From Rahnella sp. AA (GTDB lineage: Bacteria > Pseudomonadota > Gammaproteobacteria > Enterobacterales > Enterobacteriaceae): a stretch of 64,000 bases of DNA. The notes beneath the pieces were generated by a model. It was not told the origin of the DNA, searched no databases, and worked only from the letters and a program-made list of their open reading frames with translations. The stretch spans positions 1-64,000 of the forward strand of contig NZ_PITQ01000007.1 of assembly GCF_002834385.1 (NCBI RefSeq), written 5' to 3'. Made by a program: the position numbers and the translations under genes. Shown piece after piece: positions 10,723 to 19,694 of the stretch. Position 1 is the first letter of the stretch. Each line of letters begins with the position of its first letter.

Positions 10723-11280
10723 TCAGAATCCTTTTTTGAAAACGCACAAAGTAATCGGGGACTGGTTGCTCTCTATCAGCATGGTGTTGTCGTCGTATTT
10801 CTTCAGCACCAGCGTATCCGTATGGCCTGTCAGGAAAAAACTGTTCATCAGCAGGAGGGATGATATACGCCAGTCCATATTGTCGATGCTGTCGATGTTA
10901 ATCTGCGTGCTGGTCAGTGAATAAGTATCGGTCATTTTGCTCTCATGGACATAGTCATAGTAAATATTTCGCAGCAGTGTTTTTCGTTCAATGATGACAC
11001 CTTCATTGTTATATAAATATCCTGTACCGCTCAGTGAAATCAGGATTTTTTTATTATCAAGAAAATTAAAATACAGAGAGCTGACCATTTTTGCTTTTTG
11101 ATGATCATATTGTGCTTCTACTAACATATTACCCCTGCAGGGCGTGTTAACAGGGAATATAACACTGTCTTTATTTATGTGAATTCCATATAAAATAAAA
11201 ACCAATAAAGGAAAGGCCGGAAGTAATGTGAAAAAGATCCCCATTTTACCCGGAGGTAACCGATTTTTATTACCTGTCAT
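10723..11280 (-). CDS. FidL-like membrane protein
   Basis: This 185-residue protein has one N-terminal membrane segment (about residues 14-33) and a polar, probably periplasmic, domain of about 150 residues. It follows a ToxR/CadC-like regulator gene and overlaps its end, as fidL follows marT in Salmonella pathogenicity island 3, so I call it FidL-like; its function is not known. I chose the ATG at 11280, which has AGGA 6 nt upstream; two further in-frame ATGs at 11295 and 11301 are possible. It is convergent with the small HTH gene. The AT-rich composition, unlike the core genes nearby, suggests acquisition. Confidence 0.72.
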   Translation of the reverse strand: MTGNKNRLPPGKMGIFFTLLPAFPLLVFILYGIHINKDSVIFPVNTPCRGNMLVEAQYDHQKAKMVSSLYFNFLDNKKILISLSGTGYLYNNEGVIIERKTLLRNIYYDYVHESKMTDTYSLTSTQINIDSIDNMDWRISSLLLMNSFFLTGHTDTLVLKKYDDNTMLIESNQSPITLCVFKKGF

Positions 11281-12148
11281 GCGTTGTCCTGTCATTTGCA
11301 TAATAGCTTATGCAAATATTGATTTTATGGTTGTCACCGGTGCTGCATTGCGCGATGAAGTCACGGACTGAGCCAGTATTTATCGGCAACGAAAAACGCT
11401 CGCTTTGAAATATGAAGATATCCCCTGGCCGGCAGATGATTTTCTTCTTTTGAAGATACGTTTCTGCCAGATGCGCAAAATCACGTTTTTGGGACGAGAT
11501 TACGGGCGCTGTTGAATACAAGTCGCAGTCACCTATCCTGGCGATTTTTAGCTCTGCCTTGGGATCCGCCAAATTATTATACAAAATGAATAGTGCCCAT
11601 ACGGTGAGTGCGGTAGTCACTAATGTACTAATAATAATGGAATGATTCACTTTTCCTTTCTGGTCTTCTGCTTCGGGTATTTCTCGCTCTGGCACTGATC
11701 CTGAATTTATCACTTCTCCGCTGAACGCAGCCGGAGGGGAAACATCGGGTGTTTTTGAGATTACATCATCAGATGTTTGAATCTCTTTCTGAAGGGGATA
11801 ATCACCAGATACGGATTCAATAATGATTCCTTTGCTGATGATAAACCCGACCTTAGGCACTGTCGTAATCAACTCATTATCGTAGCCTAGCGTCGAAATC
11901 ACTTTGCGTAATTTGCTGATGCAGTGATTGAGATTATTATTACTTGCTGTCAGGCCGTAGTCATCCCATACTTTTTTAAAAAATGTTTCACGATGAACAA
12001 CAATGCCATGTTGCTCTATCAGTAATAATAAAATTCTCCGTGCAGGATTGGATACAGCGACCTTACTCTCAGCGTCGCTCAGCAAAGAAAGTGAGTTATC
12101 CTCTGGATTGAATACTATTTCATTTTCAATCAGATAAATCATTTGCAT
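11270..12148 (-). CDS. Membrane-bound winged-helix regulator (ToxR/CadC/MarT type)
   Basis: This 292-residue protein has an OmpR/PhoB-type winged-helix DNA-binding domain at residues 5-108 (recognition helix around NNNLNHCISKLRK, wing TVPKVGF) and a proline- and acid-rich linker. One membrane segment at about 170-190 leads to a 100-residue periplasmic domain with four cysteines (C208, C239, C268, C279). This is the layout of ToxR, CadC and MarT, which sense outside conditions without phosphorylation. GGGAG lies 7 nt before the ATG. It overlaps the FidL-like gene by 11 nt, giving a marT-fidL-like pair. It probably controls the neighbouring fimbrial genes, but no target site is proven. Confidence 0.82.
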   Translation of the reverse strand: MQMIYLIENEIVFNPEDNSLSLLSDAESKVAVSNPARRILLLLIEQHGIVVHRETFFKKVWDDYGLTASNNNLNHCISKLRKVISTLGYDNELITTVPKVGFIISKGIIIESVSGDYPLQKEIQTSDDVISKTPDVSPPAAFSGEVINSGSVPEREIPEAEDQKGKVNHSIIISTLVTTALTVWALFILYNNLADPKAELKIARIGDCDLYSTAPVISSQKRDFAHLAETYLQKKKIICRPGDIFIFQSERFSLPINTGSVRDFIAQCSTGDNHKINICISYYANDRTTHDR

Positions 12149-12365
12149 CCTTCGTCTCCCTGTTAAACATATCCTGTCTTACATTTTCATTCAGATAATT
12201 GGTACAGTGCTACCCTATCAGAATTTTACCCTGATATACCTCGTAAAGGGGCTGTCAGTATAAACCGTACTATTTAAAAGTCAGATTGTTGTCAGAAATA
12301 TTTACATGCTGGCAATTTACGGCCTTAAAGGAGAGAGAAAAAAGGAAAGCTCGAGCCGGAGAGAT

Positions 12366-12403
12366 ATAAATCACGTACGGAATTTTAGTAGTACGTGATT
12401 TAT
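12366..12403. repeat. Perfect 13-bp inverted repeat
   Basis: ATAAATCACGTAC (12366-12378) is repeated exactly as its complement GTACGTGATTTAT (12391-12403) around a 12-nt loop. It lies just past the stop of the MccF-like gene and about 220 nt upstream of the MarT-like gene. Without a clear T-run on either strand it is a poor terminator; an operator or a transcript-end stem are both possible. Confidence 0.7.
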
Positions 12404-12410
12404 GGGGGCA

Positions 12411-13436
12411 TCAGGACAGGTACTGGCCGGTAATGTGGATCTGCTGGCGGTCAAAGTCGACAGCGATATCAACACCCAGCGGCAGGGTGAGCATCGGATG
12501 AGTATGGCAGCAGTCAAAGCCATCGACTAACGGGATATCCTGGCCGTTAAGGATTTCCAGCAGAACATCGGCGGGCTTTCTGCCTGTTCCGGCGTCATCG
12601 AATAATTCGTGCTTCCCGAGCAATATTGCACTGACGCGGTCGAAAACGCCATTGAGCTTTAGCATGGAGAATGAACGTTCGACGGTAGCGATATCTTTCA
12701 GACTGTCTTCGATAAATAAAATGTCGCCCTGACAGATTTCTGGCATATAAGGACTTCCCCAGATCCCCGAAAGGGTATTCAGATTGCCGCCGATGACGCG
12801 TCCTTCAATACGGCCCCTGCCCAGAAAACGGCAGGTATTGGCATACAAATGCTTAGCCCGAACCGGAGAAACATCATTCCAGTTGAGCTTTTCATCCGTC
12901 CAGTGTGAGGGCAGAGAATATCGATACGGCACGTCGTGACGATTCATCAGAACGTCTGTAAAAGACGCATAAGTCTCATCAGCCAGCGGGGGAAACTCGC
13001 CGAAAGAGGCAACCAACGCAGGGCCGTAAAAAGTGACCAGTCCGGTTTGTGCGTAAATGCCTGCCAGCAGAGCGGTGGTATCTGAATAACCAATAATGAT
13101 TTTCGGGTCAGCGCGCAGTGCGTCGTAATCGAGATAAGGCAGCAGGGAGTTGGTGTTATTGCCACCGATGGTAGACATCACGCAACGCACCTGCGGATCA
13201 CGAAACAGCTGATTTAATTCTTCTGCCCGCCGGGCAACCGATCCTGAACGGTAATAGTCTGACTCGCCGGTCAGCAACCCCGGTTTGAGCACAAAACCTT
13301 TCTCACGCAGGAAATCTCTACCGCGTGCAAAGCGGTTCGGCGCTGTGACAGTGACAGGAGATGAGGCGGAGAAAAAGCCAATCGTGTCCCCCGTTTTCAA
13401 TGCCGGGGGGAATCGCGAAGTTACGGACGAAGGCAT
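12411..13436 (-). CDS. MccF-like serine peptidase (S66 family), microcin C immunity type
   Basis: This is a 341-residue cytoplasmic S66-family peptidase. MccF cleaves the amide bond in processed microcin C and similar aminoacyl-sulfamoyl adenylates, detoxifying them. Counted from the chosen ATG, the nucleophile serine in IIGYSDTT is residue 118, a glutamate in FIEDS is 243 and a histidine in CCHTHP is 311. These are the same numbers I recall for the MccF triad. Trp186, recalled as the adenine-stacking residue of the MccF loop, is also present. The ATG at 13436 has AGGA 6 nt upstream; a TTG at 13460 is an alternative. No microcin biosynthesis or export genes are nearby, so it is an orphan immunity gene. 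A muropeptide LD-carboxypeptidase role is the alternative. Confidence 0.85.
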   Translation of the reverse strand: MPSSVTSRFPPALKTGDTIGFFSASSPVTVTAPNRFARGRDFLREKGFVLKPGLLTGESDYYRSGSVARRAEELNQLFRDPQVRCVMSTIGGNNTNSLLPYLDYDALRADPKIIIGYSDTTALLAGIYAQTGLVTFYGPALVASFGEFPPLADETYASFTDVLMNRHDVPYRYSLPSHWTDEKLNWNDVSPVRAKHLYANTCRFLGRGRIEGRVIGGNLNTLSGIWGSPYMPEICQGDILFIEDSLKDIATVERSFSMLKLNGVFDRVSAILLGKHELFDDAGTGRKPADVLLEILNGQDIPLVDGFDCCHTHPMLTLPLGVDIAVDFDRQQIHITGQYLS

Positions 13437-13462
13437 TCTATATCCTATAAATTTGCTCAATG

Positions 13463-13499
13463 TTCAACCTGCAATGTATCAGCTCGGCTGCAGGTTGAA
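13463..13499. promoter_or_regulatory. 11-bp inverted repeat upstream of the MccF-like gene
   Basis: TTCAACCTGCA (13463-13473) and its exact complement TGCAGGTTGAA (13489-13499) surround a 15-nt centre, 27-63 nt upstream of the chosen start codon. The place and symmetry fit an operator for a dimeric repressor or a leader hairpin. No binding protein can be named. Confidence 0.55.
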
Positions 13500-13649
13500 T
13501 ATGGAAAATCAAAGGATTAATGCTACATAATGAAGTCTTCTGGCCTAACGTTTAAACAATATTGAACGGGAGTTTTGTGCAAATGAATCAAGGGATGAGA
13601 AGTCAGTCACTAAAGGAGAGTATGAAAAATTTTTGGAATTGCAGAAAGC

Positions 13650-13675
13650 AAAAAACCAGCCGTTAAGCTGGTTTC
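13650..13675 (-). terminator. Terminator of tRNA-Phe
   Basis: Read on the minus strand, AAACCAGC-TTAACG-GCTGGTTT is followed by a T-run. It lies directly after the tRNA-Phe gene and is a good intrinsic terminator. Confidence 0.85.
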
Positions 13676-13683
13676 TTTAAATA

Positions 13684-13759
13684 TGGTGCCCGGACTCGGA
13701 ATCGAACCAAGGACACAGGGATTTTCAATCCCTTGCTCTACCGACTGAGCTATCCGGGC
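13684..13759 (-). tRNA. pheU: tRNA-Phe (anticodon GAA)
   Basis: A 76-nt tRNA starting GCCCGGATAGCTCAG and ending in an encoded CCA, with anticodon loop TTGAAAA (anticodon GAA, phenylalanine). It precedes yjdC and dsbD, as pheU does in E. coli. Its 3' end faces the accessory block at 5-13.5 kb, which is the usual side for island insertion, but no integrase gene or second copy of the tRNA end was seen in the window. Confidence 0.97.
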
Positions 13760-13888
13760 AACGGGGCGCATTAAACCGTATTGGGCATGTGTCGTCAACG
13801 GCTTTGTCATCTAAAACACATAAAAGAGGTTCGTTTGCTGGCTTTTCATTCAAAAATGGCGAAATGGCCTGTCTGGTGTCATAGAAAG

Positions 13889-14464
13889 TCAGGAAAGCGC
13901 ACCATGTTCACGGCAGCGGGCGACATTCAAAACATCCTCTGCCAGACGCCGTGCAACTTCTACATCAATGAGCTGACGTTTGACCAATAGCTTACTCAGG
14001 CAGCCTTCGAGGATGAGTTCCATCTGCTGTGCAACCATTTCGGCGTCATCGGATCCCATTTCCTGGAGCAAAGACAGCGTGTAGTCGTAGGATGCCCGTT
14101 TCTGATTTTCGGCCAGTTGGTGAATAGGAGCGTCGCTCTCAGGGAAAAACGTACATGCCGCGATAAAGAGGCAGCCTGGATAACGCTGCTGGCGCACCTG
14201 TTCATCAAGAACTTTGTAACGTGCCAGTAATTTCTGCGCCGGGGTCAGCGTTTCATCCAGCATCAGCTGACGCCGCCAGATCTCAATTTGTTCTCCGTGA
14301 TAGCGCAGGCTGTCATAGAGCAACGCTTCGGCATCCGGCCAGAAACGGCGCAGTTCATTGAGCGGAACGTCGACGAGTTCGGCGACGTTTTCCAGTGACA
14401 ATGTTGCAAGGCCACGTTGTTCCAAGAGATTAAGGGTTTGATCGAGAACCTGTTCACGTAGCAC
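13889..14464 (-). CDS. yjdC: TetR-family regulator YjdC
   Basis: This 191-residue protein has an N-terminal TetR-type helix-turn-helix (about residues 5-50) and a C-terminal ligand domain. It resembles E. coli YjdC throughout, for example in the stretches RRQLMLDET and [14 protein letters not shown] chose the GTG start at 14464 because GAGGAGG lies 5 nt upstream and the length then equals that of E. coli YjdC; a longer frame to 14551 would extend into the dsbD end. It lies between tRNA-Phe and dsbD, with a 43-nt gap to dsbD on the same strand. Its regulatory targets are unknown. Confidence 0.92.
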   Translation of the reverse strand: MLREQVLDQTLNLLEQRGLATLSLENVAELVDVPLNELRRFWPDAEALLYDSLRYHGEQIEIWRRQLMLDETLTPAQKLLARYKVLDEQVRQQRYPGCLFIAACTFFPESDAPIHQLAENQKRASYDYTLSLLQEMGSDDAEMVAQQMELILEGCLSKLLVKRQLIDVEVARRLAEDVLNVARCREHGALS

Positions 14465-14507
14465 GTTTGCCTCCTCACAATTCGCGTACTTCAAAATGTA
14501 GTGTCGT

Positions 14508-16244
14508 TTAAGGGCGGGTTTTCTGCAAATGTGCACTGAACTCAGTGGCATCCATAAAACCGGTCACCCGCGACTGTGGCAATTCATGACCATCGGGGCC
14601 GAAGAATAAAATCGTGGGCAAGCCCAGCACGTCAAGACGCTCTAACAGCGCCTTTTGCTCAGGTGAGTTTTGCGTGACATCGGCCTGAAGCAACAAAGTG
14701 CCCGCCAGTTCATTCTGCACCTCTGACGCAGAAAATGTATATTTTTCGAACTCTTTACAAGCTACGCACCAGTCGGCGTACAGATCCAACATGACGCGTT
14801 TGCCCTGTGCGCCCTGCAACGCGGCATTCAGTTCATCAACGCTATGGATTTTCTGGAAGTTTAGCGTGTGCTGTGGCCCGGATACGCTGCTGACGGGCGC
14901 AAAGGCCCAGTCCTGCAACGGGCGGCTGACGATAAGTGTGGCGGCGAGGAAAACCAGCTGCAGAACGCGCACGATGCCGCGCTGGCTTTTCAGGCTCAGC
15001 AGTAACGCCCAGCCAAAGAACGCGATGCCGAGCAGGCTCCACAGGCGCAATCCCCAGATATCGCCAATCACGCGCTCAAGCAGGAATACCGGCAGCGCCA
15101 GAATGACAAAACCGAACCCTTCTTTGACGTAATGCATCCACGGGCCGCTGCGTGGCAGCAGTTTATTCCCGAACAGGGTGACGATAATCAGCGGAATCCC
15201 CATCCCCAGTGCGTACAGATAAAGCGTGCCGGCACCGGCCAGCAGGTTTCCGCTTTGGGCGATGTACAAAAGGATTGCGCTCAGCGGTGCGGTGGTGCAG
15301 GGGGAACAAATCAGGCCCGCCAGCGCGCCCATGATAAAGACCCCCGGCAGCGAACCGCCTTTTTGTTCATTACTCCACAACGCCAGCCGGGTCTGAACGG
15401 ATGACGGGAGTTGCAGGCTGAACGTCCCAAACATTGATAACGCCAGTGCGATAAACATCACGGATAAAACGATCAGCACCCACGGGCTTTGCAGCGCGGC
15501 CTGGAACTGCAAACCCGCTGCTGCGACGACCATTCCCAACAACGTGTACGTCAGTGCCATCCCTTGTACGTAAACCAGCGACAACAGAAAAATTCGCTTC
15601 ATGCTGTGCGGACGCTGACGCCCGAGAATAATGCCGGAAATCAGCGGATACATCGGCAGTACGCACGGCGTGAACGCGATACCGATACCAATCAGCAACG
15701 CCCACAGCGGCGAGAACGGCAGCGGCGTTGATTCTTTTGCAGGCGTGGCTTCGACCGGCGTACGAGCTGATTCTGTGACGTTTGTGCTAGCTTTGACCGG
15801 CTCAGAAACTTTACTGAGCGGCACTTCGCGGGTTTCAGGCGGATAACAAAAGCCGGCAGCAGCGCAACCCTGGTAGGTGACCCGCACCGTCGCATCAGCG
15901 CTTGCCTCACGCAGCGGAACGACAATATTCAGCGCATTTTCGAAGACTTCACTGTCGCCGAAAAACTCATCGTGATGCTCACGTCCCTTCGGCAGGATAA
16001 ACGCTGCCAACCGGGCATTCTTCGGTTCGATCTCAATCTTGCTGCGATATAAATAATAACCATCGCGGATCTGCCAGTTTAATTTCAGGTCATGGCCAGA
16101 CTGCTGAAAATCAAAGCTGAATGCCTGATCGACAGGAACAAACTGTGGCGCTGCATGCTTACCAAATAACGATGCGTTTGCTTGCAGCGGCAAAAAACAC
16201 AGGCTGCATAACAGAAAGAAAATTCGAAGAATGCGGTGATCCAT
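14508..16244 (-). CDS. dsbD: Thiol:disulfide interchange protein DsbD (DipZ)
   Basis: The product carries electrons from cytoplasmic thioredoxin across the inner membrane to DsbC, DsbG and CcmG. The 578-residue protein shows all three modules with their cysteine pairs. The N-terminal periplasmic domain has CAAAGFC, the eight-segment membrane domain has FTPCVLP and [10 protein letters not shown], and the C-terminal thioredoxin-like domain has DWCVACK. A signal peptide follows the chosen ATG at 16244, and a longer frame to 16319 would place 25 polar residues before it. The ribosome binding site is weak. In E. coli cutA lies between dcuA and dsbD and overlaps this gene's start; here only 204 nt separate dcuA from dsbD and cutA is absent. 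Confidence 0.95.
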   Translation of the reverse strand: MDHRILRIFFLLCSLCFLPLQANASLFGKHAAPQFVPVDQAFSFDFQQSGHDLKLNWQIRDGYYLYRSKIEIEPKNARLAAFILPKGREHHDEFFGDSEVFENALNIVVPLREASADATVRVTYQGCAAAGFCYPPETREVPLSKVSEPVKASTNVTESARTPVEATPAKESTPLPFSPLWALLIGIGIAFTPCVLPMYPLISGIILGRQRPHSMKRIFLLSLVYVQGMALTYTLLGMVVAAAGLQFQAALQSPWVLIVLSVMFIALALSMFGTFSLQLPSSVQTRLALWSNEQKGGSLPGVFIMGALAGLICSPCTTAPLSAILLYIAQSGNLLAGAGTLYLYALGMGIPLIIVTLFGNKLLPRSGPWMHYVKEGFGFVILALPVFLLERVIGDIWGLRLWSLLGIAFFGWALLLSLKSQRGIVRVLQLVFLAATLIVSRPLQDWAFAPVSSVSGPQHTLNFQKIHSVDELNAALQGAQGKRVMLDLYADWCVACKEFEKYTFSASEVQNELAGTLLLQADVTQNSPEQKALLERLDVLGLPTILFFGPDGHELPQSRVTGFMDATEFSAHLQKTRP

Positions 16245-16420
16245 GCGGAGTAAAGTTCTCTTTGTCGCGGCAGATGAACAGCCACTGGGTGATTCGACAG
16301 AAGATGCGGACGGCGTCATGCCGCAGCGCGTTAATGAAATGTGAGTATACCCTGTGCGAACACGGCGCAGAAAGCCTTGCCAGTACTTTACAAAAGCGGG
16401 GTGCGCGCAATGCAGGAAAG

Positions 16421-16440
16421 GCGGGGGCTGAGGCCCCCGT
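16421..16440 (-). terminator. Hairpin after dcuA
   Basis: On the minus strand ACGGGGGC-CT-CAGCCCCCG-type pairing gives a very GC-rich stem 9 nt after the dcuA stop codon. The following CTTT is a poor T-run, so termination may be partial and dsbD could receive some read-through. Confidence 0.55.
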
Positions 16441-16448
16441 AAAAACTG

Positions 16449-17750
16449 TCAGAGAATAATACTGCCGAAACCAAACCCGAAAAGTACGGCGAGGAATACG
16501 CCGATAGTCCCGGGAATGAAGAACGGATGGTTGAAAACGAAACGCCCGATGCGGGTTGTGCCGGTATCATCCATTTGCACGGCAGCAACCAGTGTCGGGT
16601 AGGTCGGCAGGATAAATAATCCTGACACTGCGGCAAATGACCCTACGGCGGTCAGTGGTGAAACGCTTAACGCCAGCGCCATCGGCAGCAAGGCTTTCGT
16701 GGTGGCAGCCTGTGAGTACAACAGGGCTGAGCTGAAGAAGAAAATCACCGCCAGCAGCCACGGATGTGCCTGGATCAACGTGCCCGCTGTCTCTTTGATC
16801 CAGCCGAGATTTGCCTGCACAAAGGTGTCACCCAACCAGGCCACGCCGAGAATGCAAATACAGGCGCTCATGCCGGATTTAAAGGTGCTGGAGGTCAGAA
16901 TCGAATCCGTATCAATACTGCACAGCAACGTAATTAAGGTAGCAACGCTAAGCATGATGATCAGGATTGCACTGTTAGTGGTCATGACGGGCTGCGAAAC
17001 CCATCCCAGGCTCGGACTATTGATAACCGCATAACCGACTACGGTGAGAACCCCAAGCAGGAACAGTAATACCGAGAGTCTGGCCCCTCGCTTGATTTCC
17101 AACGATTTGTTGCCGCGCAATGCAATCAACCCTTCTTCGTAACGTTTGAGGTAAACCGGATCATTGGCGAGCTTTGAGTCAAAACACCCACTGACAATCA
17201 GCGACATCACAATCACTGCGGCCAGCGTCGAAGGGATCATCACCATCAGCAAATGCAAATAACTCACACCGTGGCTTTCCATCGTTGAGGCCATATAAAC
17301 CACAGCGGCGGAAATCGGTGAGGCGGTGATGGCTATTTGCGCAGCAACGACCGCCGTTGAAAGCGGCCGGCAGGGTTTGATTCCTTGTTCTTTAGCCACT
17401 TCGGAAATCACCGGCAACGCAGAAAGTGAAATGTTGCCAGTACCCGCCATAATGGTCAGAAAATACGTGACGACCGGAGCCAGAATAGTGATGTGTTTGG
17501 GGTTGCGGCGCAGCAGTTTCTCGGTCTGCTGAACCAGATAATCCATCCCGCCCGCGACCTGCATGGTTGAGATGGCGGCGATAACTGCCATGATAATGGA
17601 GATAACATCAAAGGGGATCGTCCCTGGTTTTACGCCCATCAGCGAGAGCACCAGTACGCCAAGCCCACCGGCAAAACCAATTCCGATACCGCCTAAGCGC
17701 GCACCGAGGAAAATCGCAGCCAGCACAATAATAAGTTCAGTAATCAGCAT
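16449..17750 (-). CDS. dcuA: Anaerobic C4-dicarboxylate antiporter DcuA
   Basis: This 433-residue inner-membrane carrier of the Dcu family exchanges aspartate, fumarate, malate and succinate. About ten hydrophobic segments are visible and the length equals that of E. coli DcuA. It follows aspA on the same strand, so uptake of aspartate, its deamination by AspA and export of succinate are encoded together. A terminator lies between the two genes, so dcuA is probably read both from its own promoter and by read-through. Confidence 0.96.
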   Translation of the reverse strand: MLITELIIVLAAIFLGARLGGIGIGFAGGLGVLVLSLMGVKPGTIPFDVISIIMAVIAAISTMQVAGGMDYLVQQTEKLLRRNPKHITILAPVVTYFLTIMAGTGNISLSALPVISEVAKEQGIKPCRPLSTAVVAAQIAITASPISAAVVYMASTMESHGVSYLHLLMVMIPSTLAAVIVMSLIVSGCFDSKLANDPVYLKRYEEGLIALRGNKSLEIKRGARLSVLLFLLGVLTVVGYAVINSPSLGWVSQPVMTTNSAILIIMLSVATLITLLCSIDTDSILTSSTFKSGMSACICILGVAWLGDTFVQANLGWIKETAGTLIQAHPWLLAVIFFFSSALLYSQAATTKALLPMALALSVSPLTAVGSFAAVSGLFILPTYPTLVAAVQMDDTGTTRIGRFVFNHPFFIPGTIGVFLAVLFGFGFGSIIL

Positions 17751-17825
17751 GGTGTCCGTCCATATTCCCGGTATTCCTTAAATAAATGGAAAATAATCGC
17801 TATGGGTTGTTGTGGTTAGAAATGT

Positions 17826-17860
17826 AAAAAAGGCTCACTGTTCCGCAGAACAGCGAGCCT
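17826..17860 (-). terminator. Terminator after aspA
   Basis: On the minus strand AGGCTCGCTGTTC-TGCG-GAACAGTGAGCCT is followed by TTTTTTA. It is a long, strong stem-loop with a single mismatch, 24 nt after the aspA stop. Confidence 0.9.
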
Positions 17861-17884
17861 TCAGAAAGTCAGAAATGAGGCCTG

Positions 17885-19321
17885 TTACTGCTCATTTTCA
17901 TCGGTATAACGTTTGGCTTTATATGCCGGATGTTTCAGGTTTTCGATAGAAAAAATGTCATCCAGTTCCGCTTCGGTCAGCAGGCCGCGCTCAAGTACCA
18001 CTTCACGGACGCTTTTGCCCGTTTCGGCACAAATCTTCCCGACGATATCGCCGTTATGATGGCCAATGAACGGATTCAGATACGTGACGATGCCAATGGA
18101 GTTGAAGACGTAGAACTCGCACACTTCTTTGTTCGCCGTAATGCCGTTGATGCATTTTTCCAGCAGGTTGTAGCAGGCGTTCGTCAGGATATGCACCGAC
18201 TCAAACATCGCCTGGCCGATGACCGGCTCCATGACGTTCAGCTGCAACTGGCCAGCTTCCGCTGCCATTGTGACGCACATGTCGTTACCGATGACTTTGA
18301 AGCAAACCTGGTTCACCACTTCAGGAATAACCGGGTTCACCTTGGCTGGCATGATCGAAGAGCCAGCCTGCAATTCCGGCAGGTTAATTTCGTTCAGACC
18401 CGCACGAGGGCCTGAAGAGAGCAGGCGAAGGTCATTACAGATTTTAGAAAGTTTCACTGCCAGGCGTTTCAGCGAGCTGTGAACCATGACGTAAGCGCCG
18501 CAGTCAGATGTCGCTTCAATCAGATCTTCAGCCGGGACGCAGGCCAGATTGCTGACTTCCGCCAGTTTCTGTACTGCCAGTTGCTGATAGCCTTCCGGCG
18601 TGTTCAGACGTGTCCCGATCGCCGTTGCCCCGAGGTTCACTTCCAGCAGTAATTCGCCGGTACGGATCAGATTGCGGGTTTCTTCTTTGAGCAGCACGTT
18701 GAATGCGTGGAATTCCTGGCCCAGCGTCATCGGAACCGCGTCCTGCAGCTGGGTGCGCCCCATTTTGATGATATTTTCGAACTCGACCGCTTTACGTTCA
18801 AAGCCATCACCCAGTTGGGAAATCGCATCCACCAGTTTTAGCAAAGAGGCGTAGACCGCGATACGAAAACCGGTAGGGTAGGCGTCATTGGTGGACTGGC
18901 ATTTATTAAGGTGATCGTTGGGATTCAGGAACTGGTAATCGCCTTTCTGGTGGCCCATCAGCTCGAGACCGATGTTCGCCAGCACTTCATTCGTGTTCAT
19001 ATTTACCGAGGTACCCGCACCGCCCTGATAGACGTCGATGGGGAACTGGTCCATGCACTTACCTTTATCAAGCACTTCGTCGCAAGCCTGGATAATGATA
19101 TCCGCGATATGGCGTGGGATAGTACGCAGCTCTTTGTTCGCCAGAGCGGCTGCCTTTTTCACCATAACCATGCCACGAACAAACTCAGGCACATCGCTGA
19201 TCTTGGTATTGCTGATATAGAAGTTTTCAATCGCCCGCAGGGTATGAATGCCGTAATAAGCTTCTGCCGGTACTTCACGCGTGCCCAGCAGGTCTTCCTC
19301 GATACGAATGGTGTTTGACAT
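17885..19321 (-). CDS. aspA: Aspartate ammonia-lyase (aspartase)
   Basis: The enzyme converts L-aspartate to fumarate and ammonia, feeding anaerobic fumarate respiration. The 478-residue protein has the fumarase/aspartase signature [11 protein letters not shown] near residue 320 and the same length as E. coli AspA. It is followed by dcuA, and frdABCD lies 7 kb away in the same window, completing the route from aspartate to succinate. A symmetrical CRP site lies about 180 nt upstream of the start codon; E. coli aspA is also under catabolite control. Confidence 0.97.
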   Translation of the reverse strand: MSNTIRIEEDLLGTREVPAEAYYGIHTLRAIENFYISNTKISDVPEFVRGMVMVKKAAALANKELRTIPRHIADIIIQACDEVLDKGKCMDQFPIDVYQGGAGTSVNMNTNEVLANIGLELMGHQKGDYQFLNPNDHLNKCQSTNDAYPTGFRIAVYASLLKLVDAISQLGDGFERKAVEFENIIKMGRTQLQDAVPMTLGQEFHAFNVLLKEETRNLIRTGELLLEVNLGATAIGTRLNTPEGYQQLAVQKLAEVSNLACVPAEDLIEATSDCGAYVMVHSSLKRLAVKLSKICNDLRLLSSGPRAGLNEINLPELQAGSSIMPAKVNPVIPEVVNQVCFKVIGNDMCVTMAAEAGQLQLNVMEPVIGQAMFESVHILTNACYNLLEKCINGITANKEVCEFYVFNSIGIVTYLNPFIGHHNGDIVGKICAETGKSVREVVLERGLLTEAELDDIFSIENLKHPAYKAKRYTDENEQ

Positions 19322-19694
19322 GAGAACCTTCTCTTCGGTACTGAATGCGTTATGCGATGTTTAAAATTATGTTACTAGCTGTGGTGAATTTAAAACGATC
19401 AACCGTTGTTTCCACAACGAAGGCGATCATATGCTGCTTCCGGGGAATTGCACGTACTAAGATCACTATCCTGCCCCATGATTGTGCATGTTTTTAGTAT
19501 CTGTGAGAATTCTCACAATTCATTTACCTGCTCAATTAAATCAGGTCCGGCGCTTGAAATCACTGTGATACAGCACCATCTCAGTGTAGTCAGCCTGCAT
19601 TTCTTTGAGAGCAAAGATCCCCGCAGGCACCTATTTCTGGTTGTGAAATGCCTCTGTATCAGGGCTTTCGGGACCTCATTACAAGGAGAATGCG
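19322..19694. other. Intergenic region between aspA and fxsA
   Basis: This 373-nt divergent regulatory region carries one near-ideal CRP site at 19502-19517. No small gene or RNA could be supported in it. In E. coli the two genes are likewise divergent, with about the same layout. Confidence 0.7.
19502..19517. promoter_or_regulatory. CRP binding site between aspA and fxsA
   Basis: TGTGAGAATTCTCACA is a perfect 16-bp palindrome that fits the CRP consensus TGTGA-N6-TCACA on both half sites. Its centre is about 188 nt from the aspA start codon and 185 nt from the fxsA start codon. Activation of aspA is the more likely role, from what is known in E. coli. Confidence 0.75.

Noticed and set aside
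13684..13759. Attachment-site duplicate of the tRNA-Phe 3' end bounding an integrated island
   Set aside because: I did not find a second copy of the tRNA 3' end in the 5-13 kb block, and there is no integrase gene.
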